A DNA stretch of 64,000 bases from an uncultured Paracoccaceae bacterium (GTDB lineage Bacteria > Pseudomonadota > Alphaproteobacteria > Rhodobacterales > Rhodobacteraceae): positions 1 to 64,000 of the forward strand of contig CANMIX010000014.1 in NCBI GenBank assembly GCA_947497985.1. The letters are read 5' to 3'. Position numbers and translations under genes: made by a program. Under the pieces are notes generated by a model. It did not search any database. It was not told where the DNA came from and worked only from the letters and a program-made list of their open reading frames with translations. Positions 9,671 through 18,166 of this stretch are shown one piece after another (the first letter of the stretch is position 1; every line of letters starts with the position of its first letter).

Positions 9671-10831
9671 TTACGAGGTGCCGAATTTCAGCAGTTTGAT
9701 CGCGGCAAAATCGCTGACGTCGCCGCCCACGCGTTTGGTGGCATAAAACAGCACATGCGGTTTGGCGCTGAAGGGGTCGCGCAGAACCCGCAGGTCGGGA
9801 CGTTCCGCAATGGTGTAGCCGCTGGCAAAATCACCAAAGGCAATTGAATAGCTGTTGGAGGCCACATCAGGCATGTCCTCTGCGATCAACACCGGATATC
9901 CCAGCAACATGGCCGGTTCGCCCGCCGCCAGACCGTCGCTCCACAGGAAGCGGCCATCGCCGTCTTTTAGCTTGCGCACATGGCCTGCGGTTTTGGAGTT
10001 CATCACAAAGGATCCGTTGGCGCGGTATTCGGCACCCAGGCTATAAACCAGATCAATGATCGGATCGCCGCCCTCCAAGGTGCCATCGGTGCCGGTGACC
10101 ACATAGCCCAGATTGCCCCAGCTCCAGCTGTCGTTGGCGGTCACAGGATGCGACAGGAAGCCGGTGGGTTTGTCGATGCCATCACCATTTACAAAGGCCT
10201 CGGCCTCGGCGCGGGCAAAGGTGGTGGCGATGCGGCCGGCCAGCCAGCCCTCGATCTCAAACGCGCTGTCATCAAGCAGACGCTGGGACACTTTGGGCAG
10301 CGCTGACAGCTCGTGCAGTGGGATGGCGATGCGTTCGATGGTGCCGGTTGTGGTCTCGGACGCATTTGCGGTCTCGGATGCCCAGCCAGACCCCATTTCG
10401 GCGTGGTCCACCAACACATCATATGACGTGGCCTCCACATGGACAACGGATGCAATTGCACGCACCGAGGCCGCAGAGGCCAGCACCGCGTTCACACTGT
10501 CCGAGGTGACAGGATCCACCAGATAGCCGCCATCGGTATTAACGGCCGTAGACAGCGCTTTGGTGTCAAATTCCAACCCGCGCATGGCGGCGTCGTCACC
10601 GGTGCGCAGATAGGTATCAAAGGCCTTTTGATGCGGTGCCTCAATATCGGCGGTTGTCGCCAGTTGTGGGCGGCTGTTGTGTTGTGCAGTCTGGCGAGTG
10701 GTTCGGTCCAACATGGTCATACGCTCATCTTGTTGTTGCAGTTTGGTTTTCACTTCGCTTTGCAAGCTGCTGATTTGGTTCACAAACCCATTCAGCGCTT
10801 GGTGCAGGTCATGGTCGGTCACGTCAGTCAT
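9671..10831 (-). CDS. GTA major capsid protein, HK97 fold (g5)
   Basis: The 386-residue HK97-type capsid protein has an N-terminal coiled-coil scaffolding delta-domain (about 1-60, LHQALNGFVNQISSLQSEVK) that is removed by the prohead protease. The mature shell domain begins near the GGYLVDPVTSDSVNAVLAS segment. The C-terminus YATKRVGGDVSDFAAIKLLK is typical of RcGTA capsids. It directly follows the protease gene (12-base gap), the usual head-maturation pair. Confidence 0.95.
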   Translation of the reverse strand: MTDVTDHDLHQALNGFVNQISSLQSEVKTKLQQQDERMTMLDRTTRQTAQHNSRPQLATTADIEAPHQKAFDTYLRTGDDAAMRGLEFDTKALSTAVNTDGGYLVDPVTSDSVNAVLASAASVRAIASVVHVEATSYDVLVDHAEMGSGWASETANASETTTGTIERIAIPLHELSALPKVSQRLLDDSAFEIEGWLAGRIATTFARAEAEAFVNGDGIDKPTGFLSHPVTANDSWSWGNLGYVVTGTDGTLEGGDPIIDLVYSLGAEYRANGSFVMNSKTAGHVRKLKDGDGRFLWSDGLAAGEPAMLLGYPVLIAEDMPDVASNSYSIAFGDFASGYTIAERPDLRVLRDPFSAKPHVLFYATKRVGGDVSDFAAIKLLKFGTS

Positions 10832-10843
10832 CGGCGGTCTCCT

Positions 10844-11404
10844 TCACAAGGTTTCGCGTTGCAATTGCTGGGTCGCGTGACGCAGGGCCTGTGCCAACGC
10901 ATGCAGGTTTTCGGTCCGTTCAGATTTCTGAGCAGGCGTGACACGGGCGGTTGGCAGCATTGGGAATGTCACCAGCGAGACCTCCCACAGATCCAGCTCC
11001 AACAGTTGACGCCCACCGCTGTCATTGCGCGCGCTTTTGGTGGTGCGGTAACCGATCGACAGACCATCCAACGCCCCGGCAGCGATCAGGGCTGCGGCCT
11101 CACCCCCTTGTCGGGTTTCGGTCAGGATCCGGCCCGAGACATAAAGCCCGGTCGCGTCTTCACGCAGGTCGTCCCAAACGCCAATCGGCTGGCTCGGGTC
11201 GTGTTGCCACAACATTTTGACCCGCCGGCCCTGCGTTTTCAGCCGTTCCAATGCTGCGGCATAGGCGCCCGGCATCACCTGATCACCGCCCTGGTCGACC
11301 TCGTTAAACCGTGAGGCATAGCCTTCGATCCGCGCGCCTTCGGTCAGGGTGATCGGTGCCGGGCTGTTGGCGAATTTGACTTCTAAATGCGGGTCCATAT
11401 GCAT
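10844..11404 (-). CDS. GTA prohead protease, HK97 family (g4)
   Basis: This 186-residue HK97 prohead protease (peptidase U35/S78) has family motifs: IEGYASRFNEVDQGGDQVMP, the catalytic His region KMLWQHDPSQPIGVW and the Ser region LSIGYRTT. It cleaves the capsid N-terminal domain. A GGGAGAAG Shine-Dalgarno sits 4 bases before ATG 11404. The next gene downstream is the capsid. Confidence 0.94.
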   Translation of the reverse strand: MHMDPHLEVKFANSPAPITLTEGARIEGYASRFNEVDQGGDQVMPGAYAAALERLKTQGRRVKMLWQHDPSQPIGVWDDLREDATGLYVSGRILTETRQGGEAAALIAAGALDGLSIGYRTTKSARNDSGGRQLLELDLWEVSLVTFPMLPTARVTPAQKSERTENLHALAQALRHATQQLQRETL

Positions 11405-11427
11405 TAACTTCTCCCGTTAATGATTTG

Positions 11428-11646
11428 TTAAGGTGTAATGATGAAGGACTGCGCCGCCTGTGCGAGGATCACGGCCGCGACGCCGTAGACCGTAAGCCAC
11501 AGGCGTTTTTCGAGCCGCTCCATCATCATCTCGATCCGGTCCAGGCGTCGGTTCAACGCTTCGTGTTGGATTTGATAGATCCGCTCATGGGCGGACAGGC
11601 GCAGGCCCGGTGAACAGTCAAAGGCGGCATAGGGTCCATCAGCCAT
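11428..11646 (-). CDS. GTA head formation protein (rcc01685 family)
   Basis: A 72-residue protein with a charged helical N-terminal part (SAHERIYQIQHEALNRRLDR) and one C-terminal hydrophobic helix (LTVYGVAAVILAQAAQSFII). It belongs to the small rcc01685-type family encoded between portal and protease in GTA clusters. Its start overlaps the portal stop by 8 bases. Confidence 0.88.
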   Translation of the reverse strand: MADGPYAAFDCSPGLRLSAHERIYQIQHEALNRRLDRIEMMMERLEKRLWLTVYGVAAVILAQAAQSFIITP

Positions 11647-12841
11647 CGGCCTGCTCCTGCATCTTGGGCGGCAGGCCCAGGAGGTGGCGTTTTTCGCTGT
11701 CGCTCAGGAAATCGGCGTCGGAAATCCGTCGCCACTGCGCCTCGCGTTCGGCGGCCAGGGCCGGCACCTGATCCAGATCGGGTGCCAAGGTCAGCGGCGT
11801 GCCCAGATAGCGCGACAGCCAATCCGCCAGATCCGCCGTCACCCGCGCCGCCAGCGGCAACACCGTCAGGCGGTAAAAGGCGCGGTTGGCCTCTTGGTAA
11901 TTGGCATAGGTCGCATCACCTTTGAGCCCCATCAGCATCGGCGGCACCCCAAAGGCGAGCGCGATTTCGCGTGCGGCGGAGTCCTTGGTCGCTTGGAACT
12001 CCATATCCGAGGGGGAGAACCCCATCGGTTTCCAGTCCAACCCGCCTTCCAACACCATAGGCCGGCCAGCGTTGCGCGCGCCTTGGAAGCTTTCGGCGAT
12101 CTCATCCGACAGGCGGCGAAACTGTTCCTCGCTCAAGGTGCCAAGCGCGTCCGAGCCGTTCCACACCAAGGCACCAGAGGGGCGCGCCGCATTGTCCAAG
12201 AGCGATTTGGACCAGCGAGAGGCTGAATTATGCACGTCCACCGCCATGGCCGCCGCCTGCAGCGGGGAAAACCCATAATGGTCGTCCTGGGGATGGAAAT
12301 TACGGATATGACAGATAGGAGAGATCACACTAGTGGCGGCAAAGCGGTGTTTGCGCCCGCCCACCGCATATTCATAGGCTTGCGGCCATCCATCACTGCC
12401 GGGCACCACCCGCATCCGGTCCGAGCGTAAGACATGCAGCTCCCCCGGCAGATCCTCCCCAAGGACCGCCGCCTCAACATAGGCATTGCCGGACAACAGC
12501 AAATGACCATAGAGCGCCTCAAGAAATTCAGCGCGCCCCTGTGCAGTATTGGGGCGGGTGACCAGCGACAGCATCGGGTGGCTGTCGTAGCGGCGCGTGC
12601 TGTCCTGCAGGGTCAAGGGCAGCGCGGCCGCGGCCTCGGCGATCAGTTTGACGGCGCGAAATCCCACCGGGTTGGCGGCAAATCCCGACCGGGTCAGGGT
12701 TGCGGTGTCCCGTGGGCTCCACGCGGCCTGGGTGGCAGAGGCCATATTGACCAGACGCGCGGCGGCGCTGGCTTTTGTTTCCACCGACGGGGCGGTTTTG
12801 GGCGCGCCAGATGGGGGACGGCGCAGGCGGTCAAACAGCAT
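11639..12841 (-). CDS. GTA portal protein, HK97 type (g3)
   Basis: This 400-residue HK97-type portal protein has the segments PVGFRAVKLIAEAAAALPL, GNAYVEAAVLGEDLPGELHV and ALAFGVPPMLMGLKGDATY, followed by NYQEANRAFYRLTVLPLA. All are characteristic of portals. It forms the dodecameric channel at the capsid vertex. It is separated from the terminase gene by ~200 bases that contain a strong hairpin, so it may head its own transcript segment. Confidence 0.95.
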   Translation of the reverse strand: MLFDRLRRPPSGAPKTAPSVETKASAAARLVNMASATQAAWSPRDTATLTRSGFAANPVGFRAVKLIAEAAAALPLTLQDSTRRYDSHPMLSLVTRPNTAQGRAEFLEALYGHLLLSGNAYVEAAVLGEDLPGELHVLRSDRMRVVPGSDGWPQAYEYAVGGRKHRFAATSVISPICHIRNFHPQDDHYGFSPLQAAAMAVDVHNSASRWSKSLLDNAARPSGALVWNGSDALGTLSEEQFRRLSDEIAESFQGARNAGRPMVLEGGLDWKPMGFSPSDMEFQATKDSAAREIALAFGVPPMLMGLKGDATYANYQEANRAFYRLTVLPLAARVTADLADWLSRYLGTPLTLAPDLDQVPALAAEREAQWRRISDADFLSDSEKRHLLGLPPKMQEQADG

Positions 12842-12986
12842 GGGTGGGCTCCTCTGGTGCGGTGGGGCAAGGGATCAAAGCGTGAGGAGAAGCATGGCTC
12901 ATGGGTCCTAACAAGGTCGTGCCGGGGCGTGCGGGGGACGCGCAACACTTGGTTAACCATGACGCTTAAGATGTTGTTTAAAATGC

Positions 12987-13014
12987 AAAACGGCCCGCAG
13001 ATACGGGCCGTTTT
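12987..13014 (-). terminator. Strong hairpin between GTA g2 and g3
   Basis: The inverted repeat AAAACGGCCCG / CGGGCCGTTTT has 11 perfectly paired positions around a 6-base loop, and each arm ends in a T (or A) run. It therefore resembles an intrinsic terminator on either strand. It lies 30 bases beyond the stop of the large terminase gene and ~145 bases before the portal start, inside what is usually described as one GTA operon. Confidence 0.7.
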
Positions 13015-13044
13015 ACCTGTTGCATTGGTGAGGTTTTGCCCCAC

Positions 13045-14409
13045 TTACAGGCTGCGCGCGCGGGGCATGGCAAAGGACTGTGCCGGGTCAATCATCAATT
13101 CGGTCAAAGCCCAGACCAGCGCATCCAACCGGTCGGGCGATCCTTGCCCCTGATAGCCTTGCGGCGTCATCTGGCACATCTGATCTTCCAAGGCTTGCAG
13201 GCCCGGAAGATGGCGGATTTTGCCCTGCTCATACAGGGCGGCCACCGGCTCGGCGCGCGCCGATTTTCCCTTGCGGGCGTGGCGCGGTTTGAAGGGCACC
13301 AACCCGTCCACCTGCCGCAAGACCGTCTCCACCAATGCGCCGCCCTGATTGACCTCGGCCACGATGCGGTCGGCGTTGTGATCGCGGGCGGCGTTGACGG
13401 CGGCAGTGGCCCATTCCAGCGGGCTGGCCCCTGTGACAGTGTGATCGGCCAAGACATAGGCGCGCCAATCCTTAGGGAGACCTTCGGTCACGGCGCCCAC
13501 AACAAGGATACCGCAGGCGTCAGATTTTTCATGATGGGACACCGCAGGGTCGACGGCGACCACCACCCGGTTCATGGGCGGTGCGCGTCTCACCTGTGTG
13601 GCCATCAGCTGTGTACTGCGCCACAGGGCGCCGTCTGCTTCGCCCAGCAAAGCGCCCTCCAGCTCTTGTTGACCAAGTCGCGTGCCGCCATAGCGGTTTT
13701 CGACCTCAGCCAAAAACGACTGCGCGAGGTTTGCCGCATTGGCCGAGGTTGGCGCGCTGGTCTGCACGGTTGAGGGGCTGTTGAGCAACTGGCGCAACAC
13801 ATCAACATTGCGCGGTGTGGTGGTGACGCAGACCTGCGGCTGCTCGCCAAGGCGCAGGGCGAATTGTAGCATATCCCAGGTGTCCTCACCCTTTTTCCAC
13901 TTGGCCAGCTCATCCGCCCAGGCGGCGTCAAACTGTGGCCCCCGCAGCGCTTCGGGGTCATGGGCCGAAAACGCCTGCGCCTCGGCCCCGTTAGGCCAGA
14001 CCAGCCGCCGTTCACTTGCCTTCCAGACCGGGCGACGATCTGGGGGCGAACAGGCGATAATGCCGCTGTCGCCCCGGATCATCACGTCACGCACCTGATC
14101 GTAGGTCTCACCGATCAGCGCCACGCGGGATGCGCGACCCGGTGCCAAAGCTGTCGCCCCCTCCACCTGCGCCCGCACCCATTCGGCACCGGCCCGAGTT
14201 TTTCCGGCCCCGCGCCCACCCAAGATCACCCAAGCGCGCCAGTTGCCCGCTGGTGGCAGTTGATGGTCCATCGCCCAAAAGGAAAACTCGAACAGTAGCG
14301 CCGCATAGGCCGGGCGTGAGAGCTCATTCAGAAATCGTGCCTCCTGGCTGCGTGGCGCGCAGGCGAGCCAGTCTGCTGTCGATCTCGGCGCGCACCGCGT
14401 CGAAGTCAT
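13045..14409 (-). CDS. GTA large terminase subunit (g2)
   Basis: Packaging motor with ATPase and nuclease halves. Walker A is ILGGRGAGKTRAGAEW and Walker B/adenine region is FDAAWADELAKWKKG. RNase-H-like nuclease acids appear in VVVAVDPAVSHHEKSDACG, RIVAEVNQGGALVE and SPDRLDALVWALTELM. The start is uncertain. The frame is open from 14487, but this overlaps g1 in another frame. Homologues carry a DWLA...FL..LS segment before the FWA region, so I favour ATG 14409. No convincing Shine-Dalgarno supports any of the starts, and a CTG behind AGGAGG near 14348 is a further candidate. Confidence 0.93.
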   Translation of the reverse strand: MTSTRCAPRSTADWLACAPRSQEARFLNELSRPAYAALLFEFSFWAMDHQLPPAGNWRAWVILGGRGAGKTRAGAEWVRAQVEGATALAPGRASRVALIGETYDQVRDVMIRGDSGIIACSPPDRRPVWKASERRLVWPNGAEAQAFSAHDPEALRGPQFDAAWADELAKWKKGEDTWDMLQFALRLGEQPQVCVTTTPRNVDVLRQLLNSPSTVQTSAPTSANAANLAQSFLAEVENRYGGTRLGQQELEGALLGEADGALWRSTQLMATQVRRAPPMNRVVVAVDPAVSHHEKSDACGILVVGAVTEGLPKDWRAYVLADHTVTGASPLEWATAAVNAARDHNADRIVAEVNQGGALVETVLRQVDGLVPFKPRHARKGKSARAEPVAALYEQGKIRHLPGLQALEDQMCQMTPQGYQGQGSPDRLDALVWALTELMIDPAQSFAMPRARSL

Positions 14410-14731
14410 AGGTGGGCGTTTGGGTGGAAGCATCGGTAATGAGGGCGCTTTGTTCGACAAGGGTTTTCTCCACCTTTTGGCAATCACGGATCAGGGTTTC
14501 GAGCTTGTTGATCTGGGGTTTCGCACCACCCGTTTCCGGGTTCACGGCGTCCTCTGCGCGCAATTGTTCGCGCAAGGCCTCGGCCTCGTTGCGCAAGGAG
14601 AGGATGGAATCATGGAGCGACCGCAACAGATCGGCGGTTTTACCAATCAGCGTTTCTGGAGGATGTTTCATGAGGGGATCAAGGTCCGGTTCGGGCACAT
14701 TAAAGCGCCGCAATGGACCGTCCTGCCGCAC
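14324..14731 (-). CDS. GTA small terminase subunit (g1)
   Basis: This helical protein of up to 135 residues (LLRSLHDSILSLRNEAEALR, then NKLETLIRDCQKVEKTLVEQ) matches RcGTA g1, the small terminase that feeds DNA to the motor. Unlike phage small terminases it is not known to recognise a specific sequence, in keeping with random packaging. The frame opens with GTG at 14731; ATG 14671 (MKHPPETLIG) is an alternative start giving 115 residues. Its 3' end overlaps the start of g2. Confidence 0.85.
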   Translation of the reverse strand: MRQDGPLRRFNVPEPDLDPLMKHPPETLIGKTADLLRSLHDSILSLRNEAEALREQLRAEDAVNPETGGAKPQINKLETLIRDCQKVEKTLVEQSALITDASTQTPTYDFDAVRAEIDSRLARLRATQPGGTISE

Positions 14732-14772
14732 CGTTTCGGCGGTGGCAGCTGCAAGACCACCTTACTCCAACA

Positions 14773-14796
14773 GTCAACAAAAGTCAATGTTGTCAA
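14773..14796 (-). promoter_or_regulatory. Three phased TTGAC repeats upstream of GTA g1
   Basis: On the minus strand, TTGAC occurs three times at 9- and 10-base steps (plus-strand GTCAA at 14773, 14783 and 14792), about one helical turn apart and 42-65 bases before the g1 start. One copy, TTGACA, could be a -35 element. The phasing also fits an activator binding repeated half-sites, as needed by a regulated GTA promoter. The assignment is inferred from position and pattern only. Confidence 0.4.
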
Positions 14797-15030
14797 ATAA
14801 ATGGCCGATATTATTGGTTCAAAACCCTTAAAGGCAGCGCACGCCGTTTGCGCAACACCGCGACAGGCAGCGTCGCGTTTTTCAGCAAATTCATCCAAGC
14901 CAATGTCACGATCCCGTGTCAGGGGCGTGTTCCATCTGAACATTCACAAGGGATGCGCTTATCTGGAGACGATGCAGCGACGTCTCCCCGTGCTGCTCAT
15001 CTTAACCTTAGTCATTGAACAAGGCCCGTT

Positions 15031-15474
15031 ATGGAAAAATCCAAACTTGCACTCGCGCTGTTGATCATGCGTATCAGCGCTGCTGCGTTTATGATCGCTT
15101 GGACCAGCTTGAAATTCCGTGTTCCGCAGTCCTTTGAAAACATCTTTCACAAATTCTATGGGCTGCATTTTGTCACCCAGGATCTGGCGTCAATTGTTGG
15201 CGGCATCCAGATGCTGGTTGTCCTGGCCTTTGCCATCGGTTTCCTGCGCACCTACACATATGGTGCGGTTTTGCTGATGCATGGCGTCGGCACCCTGTCG
15301 TCGATCCCCAACCTGATTGATTACACCACCTATCCAAACCAGCTGATGTGGGCGGCGGTGCCTGCGTTGGGCTCGATGATTGCGCTGTTCCTGTTGCGCG
15401 CAGACGACGCATTTTCGGTTGATGGGATGCGGATAAAATCTGCGGGCGGTGCTGCGGTAACTGTCGACGAGTAA
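15031..15474 (+). CDS. Small four-helix membrane protein, DoxX-like
   Basis: This 147-residue protein has about four hydrophobic helices (ALALLIMRISAAAFMIAW, GGIQMLVVLAFAIGFL, YTYGAVLLMHGVGTLSSI, LMWAAVPALGSMIALFLL), a layout like DoxX/DUF-type inner-membrane proteins. No catalytic motif is seen and its function is unknown. It stands alone on the plus strand between the divergent GTA promoter and a strong terminator, so it is a monocistronic unit. Confidence 0.7.
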   Translation: MEKSKLALALLIMRISAAAFMIAWTSLKFRVPQSFENIFHKFYGLHFVTQDLASIVGGIQMLVVLAFAIGFLRTYTYGAVLLMHGVGTLSSIPNLIDYTTYPNQLMWAAVPALGSMIALFLLRADDAFSVDGMRIKSAGGAAVTVDE

Positions 15475-15502
15475 CCCCACCTCACAACTTTTGCGCGTTT
15501 TG

Positions 15503-15535
15503 AAACCTGTCAGAGGATCCTCTGGCAGGTTTTTT
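15503..15535 (+). terminator. Intrinsic terminator after the DoxX-like gene
   Basis: AACCTGTCAGAGGATCCTCTGGCAGGTT folds into a near-perfect hairpin followed by six T residues. It insulates the downstream phosphonate-type cassette from read-through, so that cassette must have its own promoter. Confidence 0.85.
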
Positions 15536-15612
15536 CCTGCGTGCGCGCTGGATCTGGGGCGGCTTTCACAAAAGATTAAGGATCAAGTCACGCATCCGTC
15601 ACGAAGGACTGG

Positions 15613-15630
15613 AATTCATTCGCATGAATT
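15613..15630 (+). promoter_or_regulatory. Palindromic operator candidate A (PhnF-type)
   Basis: AATTCATTCGCATGAATT is a perfect inverted repeat with 7-base arms and a 4-base centre. It ends 17 bases before the start codon of the PhnD-like gene, with the ribosome site in between. Nearly the same sequence precedes phnF (32172-32189) and phnC (25676-25693). Palindromic GntR/HutC-type operators of this size are usual for PhnF-like repressors, so the site probably puts this cassette under the same regulator. Confidence 0.65.
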
Positions 15631-15647
15631 TCACCTGGAGAGAACCG

Positions 15648-16517
15648 ATGAAACTGAAATCTTTTGTACTGGGTCTGGGCCTGGCAGCGGCGTCTGCTTT
15701 TGGCGCAGCGGCAGAAACCTGGAAACTGGCCGTCACCGACGTTGAAGGTCTGGAGCGTCTGCAACTGGAATGGGGTCCGTTCAAGGACGCGCTGGAAAAC
15801 GCAACCGGCGACACGTTTGAATTCTACGCCGTAAACTCCCGCACGGCTGCCGCCGAAGCGCTGCGCGCAGAGACCGTCGATTTCGTGGTGTCTGGTCCTG
15901 CGGAATATGTGGTCATCAACAAGCTGACCAATGCCACGCCTCTGGTTGGCCTGGGCCGTCCTGACTACCACTGTGCTATCGTTGTGCGTGCGGACAGCGG
16001 CATCAACGTACCGGCAGATCTGAAGGGCAAGAAAGTGGCCTTTGGCGACATCGGCTCCACCTCGAACATGCTGTGCCCGATGCAGGCGCTGGCCGATCAC
16101 GGTATCGACCCGGTCAACGACATCGACAAGACCCACACCAGCCGCAACATCGCCCACGAAGCGCTGAAGAACGGCGACATCGACGCGCTGGGCTCCAACG
16201 CGGGCAGCTGGTTGAACGTACGCAACAAAGAGACCGACCTGCCTTATGGCTTCTTCAAGATCATCACCCGTTCCGGCGATCTGCCAAACGACATGATCAT
16301 GGTCGGCGCGCATGTTCCAACAGATGCAGCCCAAAGCGTAAAAGTCGCGATCCTGGACAACAAAGCATCCGTGATTGCGGGCATCACCGCCCATGAGGAG
16401 AACGACAAATACGTCGGCATGGATCTGGTTGCGATCGAAGACAGCGCCTATGACTATGTGCGCTCCATGTACACCACTGCGGGCTACCCGCAATTTGACG
16501 ACTTCATCGGTGACTGA
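15648..16517 (+). CDS. Phosphonate-type ABC transporter substrate-binding protein (second copy)
   Basis: The 289-residue periplasmic PhnD-like protein has a signal peptide MKLKSFVLGLGLAAASAFGA with cleavage likely after GAAAE. Family features include FYAVNSRTAAAEALRAETVD (the Y..R.A...L region), RADSGINVPADLKGKKVAFG and the SNAGSWLN region. I use ATG 15648, preceded by GGAGAG; an upstream in-frame ATG lies inside the operator palindrome. It is the first gene of a plus-strand cassette with its own ATPase and permease. The ligand is unknown: phosphate, phosphite or an organophosphonate are all possible. Confidence 0.88.
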   Translation: MKLKSFVLGLGLAAASAFGAAAETWKLAVTDVEGLERLQLEWGPFKDALENATGDTFEFYAVNSRTAAAEALRAETVDFVVSGPAEYVVINKLTNATPLVGLGRPDYHCAIVVRADSGINVPADLKGKKVAFGDIGSTSNMLCPMQALADHGIDPVNDIDKTHTSRNIAHEALKNGDIDALGSNAGSWLNVRNKETDLPYGFFKIITRSGDLPNDMIMVGAHVPTDAAQSVKVAILDNKASVIAGITAHEENDKYVGMDLVAIEDSAYDYVRSMYTTAGYPQFDDFIGD

Positions 16518-16530
16518 TCCGGTGAAAGAT

Positions 16531-17364
16531 ATGCTGGCACCTTCTAAGGCGTCAGACCGGACCGGGGCGCAGTGCGTCCCGGTTTCGGATCTTGTGATGT
16601 CCCCCCATGCGTCCGAAACGCTGCCCCGTCATGATGTGAGCGTTCAGCGGCTGACAAAGAATTTTGGCGACACGCCGATCTTTGCCGATGTCAGCTTTCG
16701 CCTGCTGCGCGGAGAGGCCGTGGCCTTGGTGGGCGCAAATGGCACCGGGAAATCCACCTTGCTGCGCTGTTTGCTGGGGTTGATCCCGGCGAGTTCCGGC
16801 ACGGTCGAGGTTCTGGGTCGGCGCATATCACAACCGCGCCCCGCAGACCTGCGCGCGCTGCGCTGTCGCACCGGGTTGGTTGCCCAAAAACACAATCTGG
16901 TGCCGCGCCTGTCGGTTCTGTCCAATGTCATTCACGGGCTGTTGGGACAACACAGCGGACCACGCTATTGGTCGCAAAGTTTTGCGCCCGCGCAGGCACG
17001 CGCCGCCGCCATGGAGGCGTTGGACCAGGTGGGTCTGGGACATCTGGCCGGCCGTCGCGCCGACCGGTTGTCGGGTGGTCAATCCCAACGGGTCGCCATT
17101 GCCCGCGCCTTGATCGGCCAACCACAGCTGTTGATCGCGGACGAGCCCTGCGCCTCGCTGGATCCGGCGGCTGGCGAAGAGATCATGGCGTTGTTTTTCA
17201 AACTGGTGCGTGAAAACGGGGTGACGGTGGTCTTTACCTCCCATCACGTGGATCACGCATTGGATTATGGTGATCGGGTGCTTGGCCTGGCCGGAGGCAA
17301 GCTGGCGCTGGATGCGACCGCGGCCTCTCTCAGCACGTCTGATCTGCGAGGGCTTTATGACTGA
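16531..17364 (+). CDS. Phosphonate-type ABC transporter ATPase (PhnC-like, second copy)
   Basis: The ABC ATPase shows Walker A GANGTGKST, signature LSGGQSQRV, Walker B LLIADEPCASLD and H-loop TSHHVDHA. It has an unusual ~40-residue N-terminal extension before the first strand (VQRLTKNFGDTPIFADVSF). Both ATG 16531 and ATG 16597 could start it; the former is 13 bases after the PhnD-like stop. It energises uptake with the adjacent permease, which it overlaps by 8 bases. Confidence 0.88.
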   Translation: MLAPSKASDRTGAQCVPVSDLVMSPHASETLPRHDVSVQRLTKNFGDTPIFADVSFRLLRGEAVALVGANGTGKSTLLRCLLGLIPASSGTVEVLGRRISQPRPADLRALRCRTGLVAQKHNLVPRLSVLSNVIHGLLGQHSGPRYWSQSFAPAQARAAAMEALDQVGLGHLAGRRADRLSGGQSQRVAIARALIGQPQLLIADEPCASLDPAAGEEIMALFFKLVRENGVTVVFTSHHVDHALDYGDRVLGLAGGKLALDATAASLSTSDLRGLYD

Positions 17365-18166
17365 TATCTCTTCTTTTCCACGTCGGGTGGAACGCCCCTC
17401 GGCGCTGGCGTTTCTGGGCTATGTTTTGGCGATTGCCATTGTGGTCTGGGCCTTTCAGGGCGCAGGGTTTTCACTGGACAAAGTCCTGACCTCACCGCCG
17501 CGTTTTGCCGACTTCATGTCGCGCGCCTTTCCGCCCAATCTGGAGCCGGACGTCCTGGCGCGTCTGGGCCGCAAAATGGTGGAGACGCTGCAGATCGCCT
17601 TTGCAGGGGCCGTGTTGGGGGTGGTTTTGTCCCTGCCCGTCGCCCTGTTGGCGGCGCGTGGTCTGATTGCGGGACCATGGATCAATGGCATCGTGCGCAA
17701 TATCCTCGGCTTTATCCGTGCGGTGCCTGACATCGCCTGGGCGCTGGTCTTTGTGGTCGCTGTGGGCCTTGGCCCCTTTGCCGGCACGCTGGCGATCATG
17801 ATCGACACGGTTGGGTTTTGTGGTCGTTTCTTTGCCGACGATATGGAGGCCGTCGACAAAGGGTCGGCGGAAGCGTTGACCGCCACGGGAGCCCGGCGTC
17901 TGGACGTCACAGCCTGCGCCACCCTGCCCGCAGCCGCGCCTGCCTTTGTGTCAACCGCGCTTTATGCGCTTGAAAAAGCCGTGCGGTCCTCCACCATTCT
18001 GGGCCTTGTCGGCGCGGGTGGGATCGGGATCGAGCTGAAAGTCGGCTTTGACCTGTTCGACTATCCCACCGCGATGACCGTGATCTTGATGATTGCCGTT
18101 GTTGTCATCGCCATTGAGGCCCTCAGCACTTGGGCGCGTAAAATCATTATCGGAGAGCAGCGATGA
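17357..18166 (+). CDS. Phosphonate-type ABC transporter permease (PhnE-like, second copy)
   Basis: A 269-residue inner-membrane permease with about six hydrophobic segments. A binding-protein-dependent transport motif precedes the C-terminus (STILGLVGAGGIGIELKVGF), which is the PhnE signature. Other PhnE-like parts are RNILGFIRAVPDIAWALVFV and GPFAGTLAIMIDTVGF. A single permease gene here contrasts with the split phnE1/phnE2 of the other unit, so it presumably homodimerises. ATG 17357 overlaps the ATPase stop. Confidence 0.88.
   Translation: MTDISSFPRRVERPSALAFLGYVLAIAIVVWAFQGAGFSLDKVLTSPPRFADFMSRAFPPNLEPDVLARLGRKMVETLQIAFAGAVLGVVLSLPVALLAARGLIAGPWINGIVRNILGFIRAVPDIAWALVFVVAVGLGPFAGTLAIMIDTVGFCGRFFADDMEAVDKGSAEALTATGARRLDVTACATLPAAAPAFVSTALYALEKAVRSSTILGLVGAGGIGIELKVGFDLFDYPTAMTVILMIAVVVIAIEALSTWARKIIIGEQR

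Noticed and set aside
15588-16493. Minus-strand open frame of 301 residues
   Set aside because: Shadow of the PhnD-like gene, which has a signal peptide, ribosome site and operon context.
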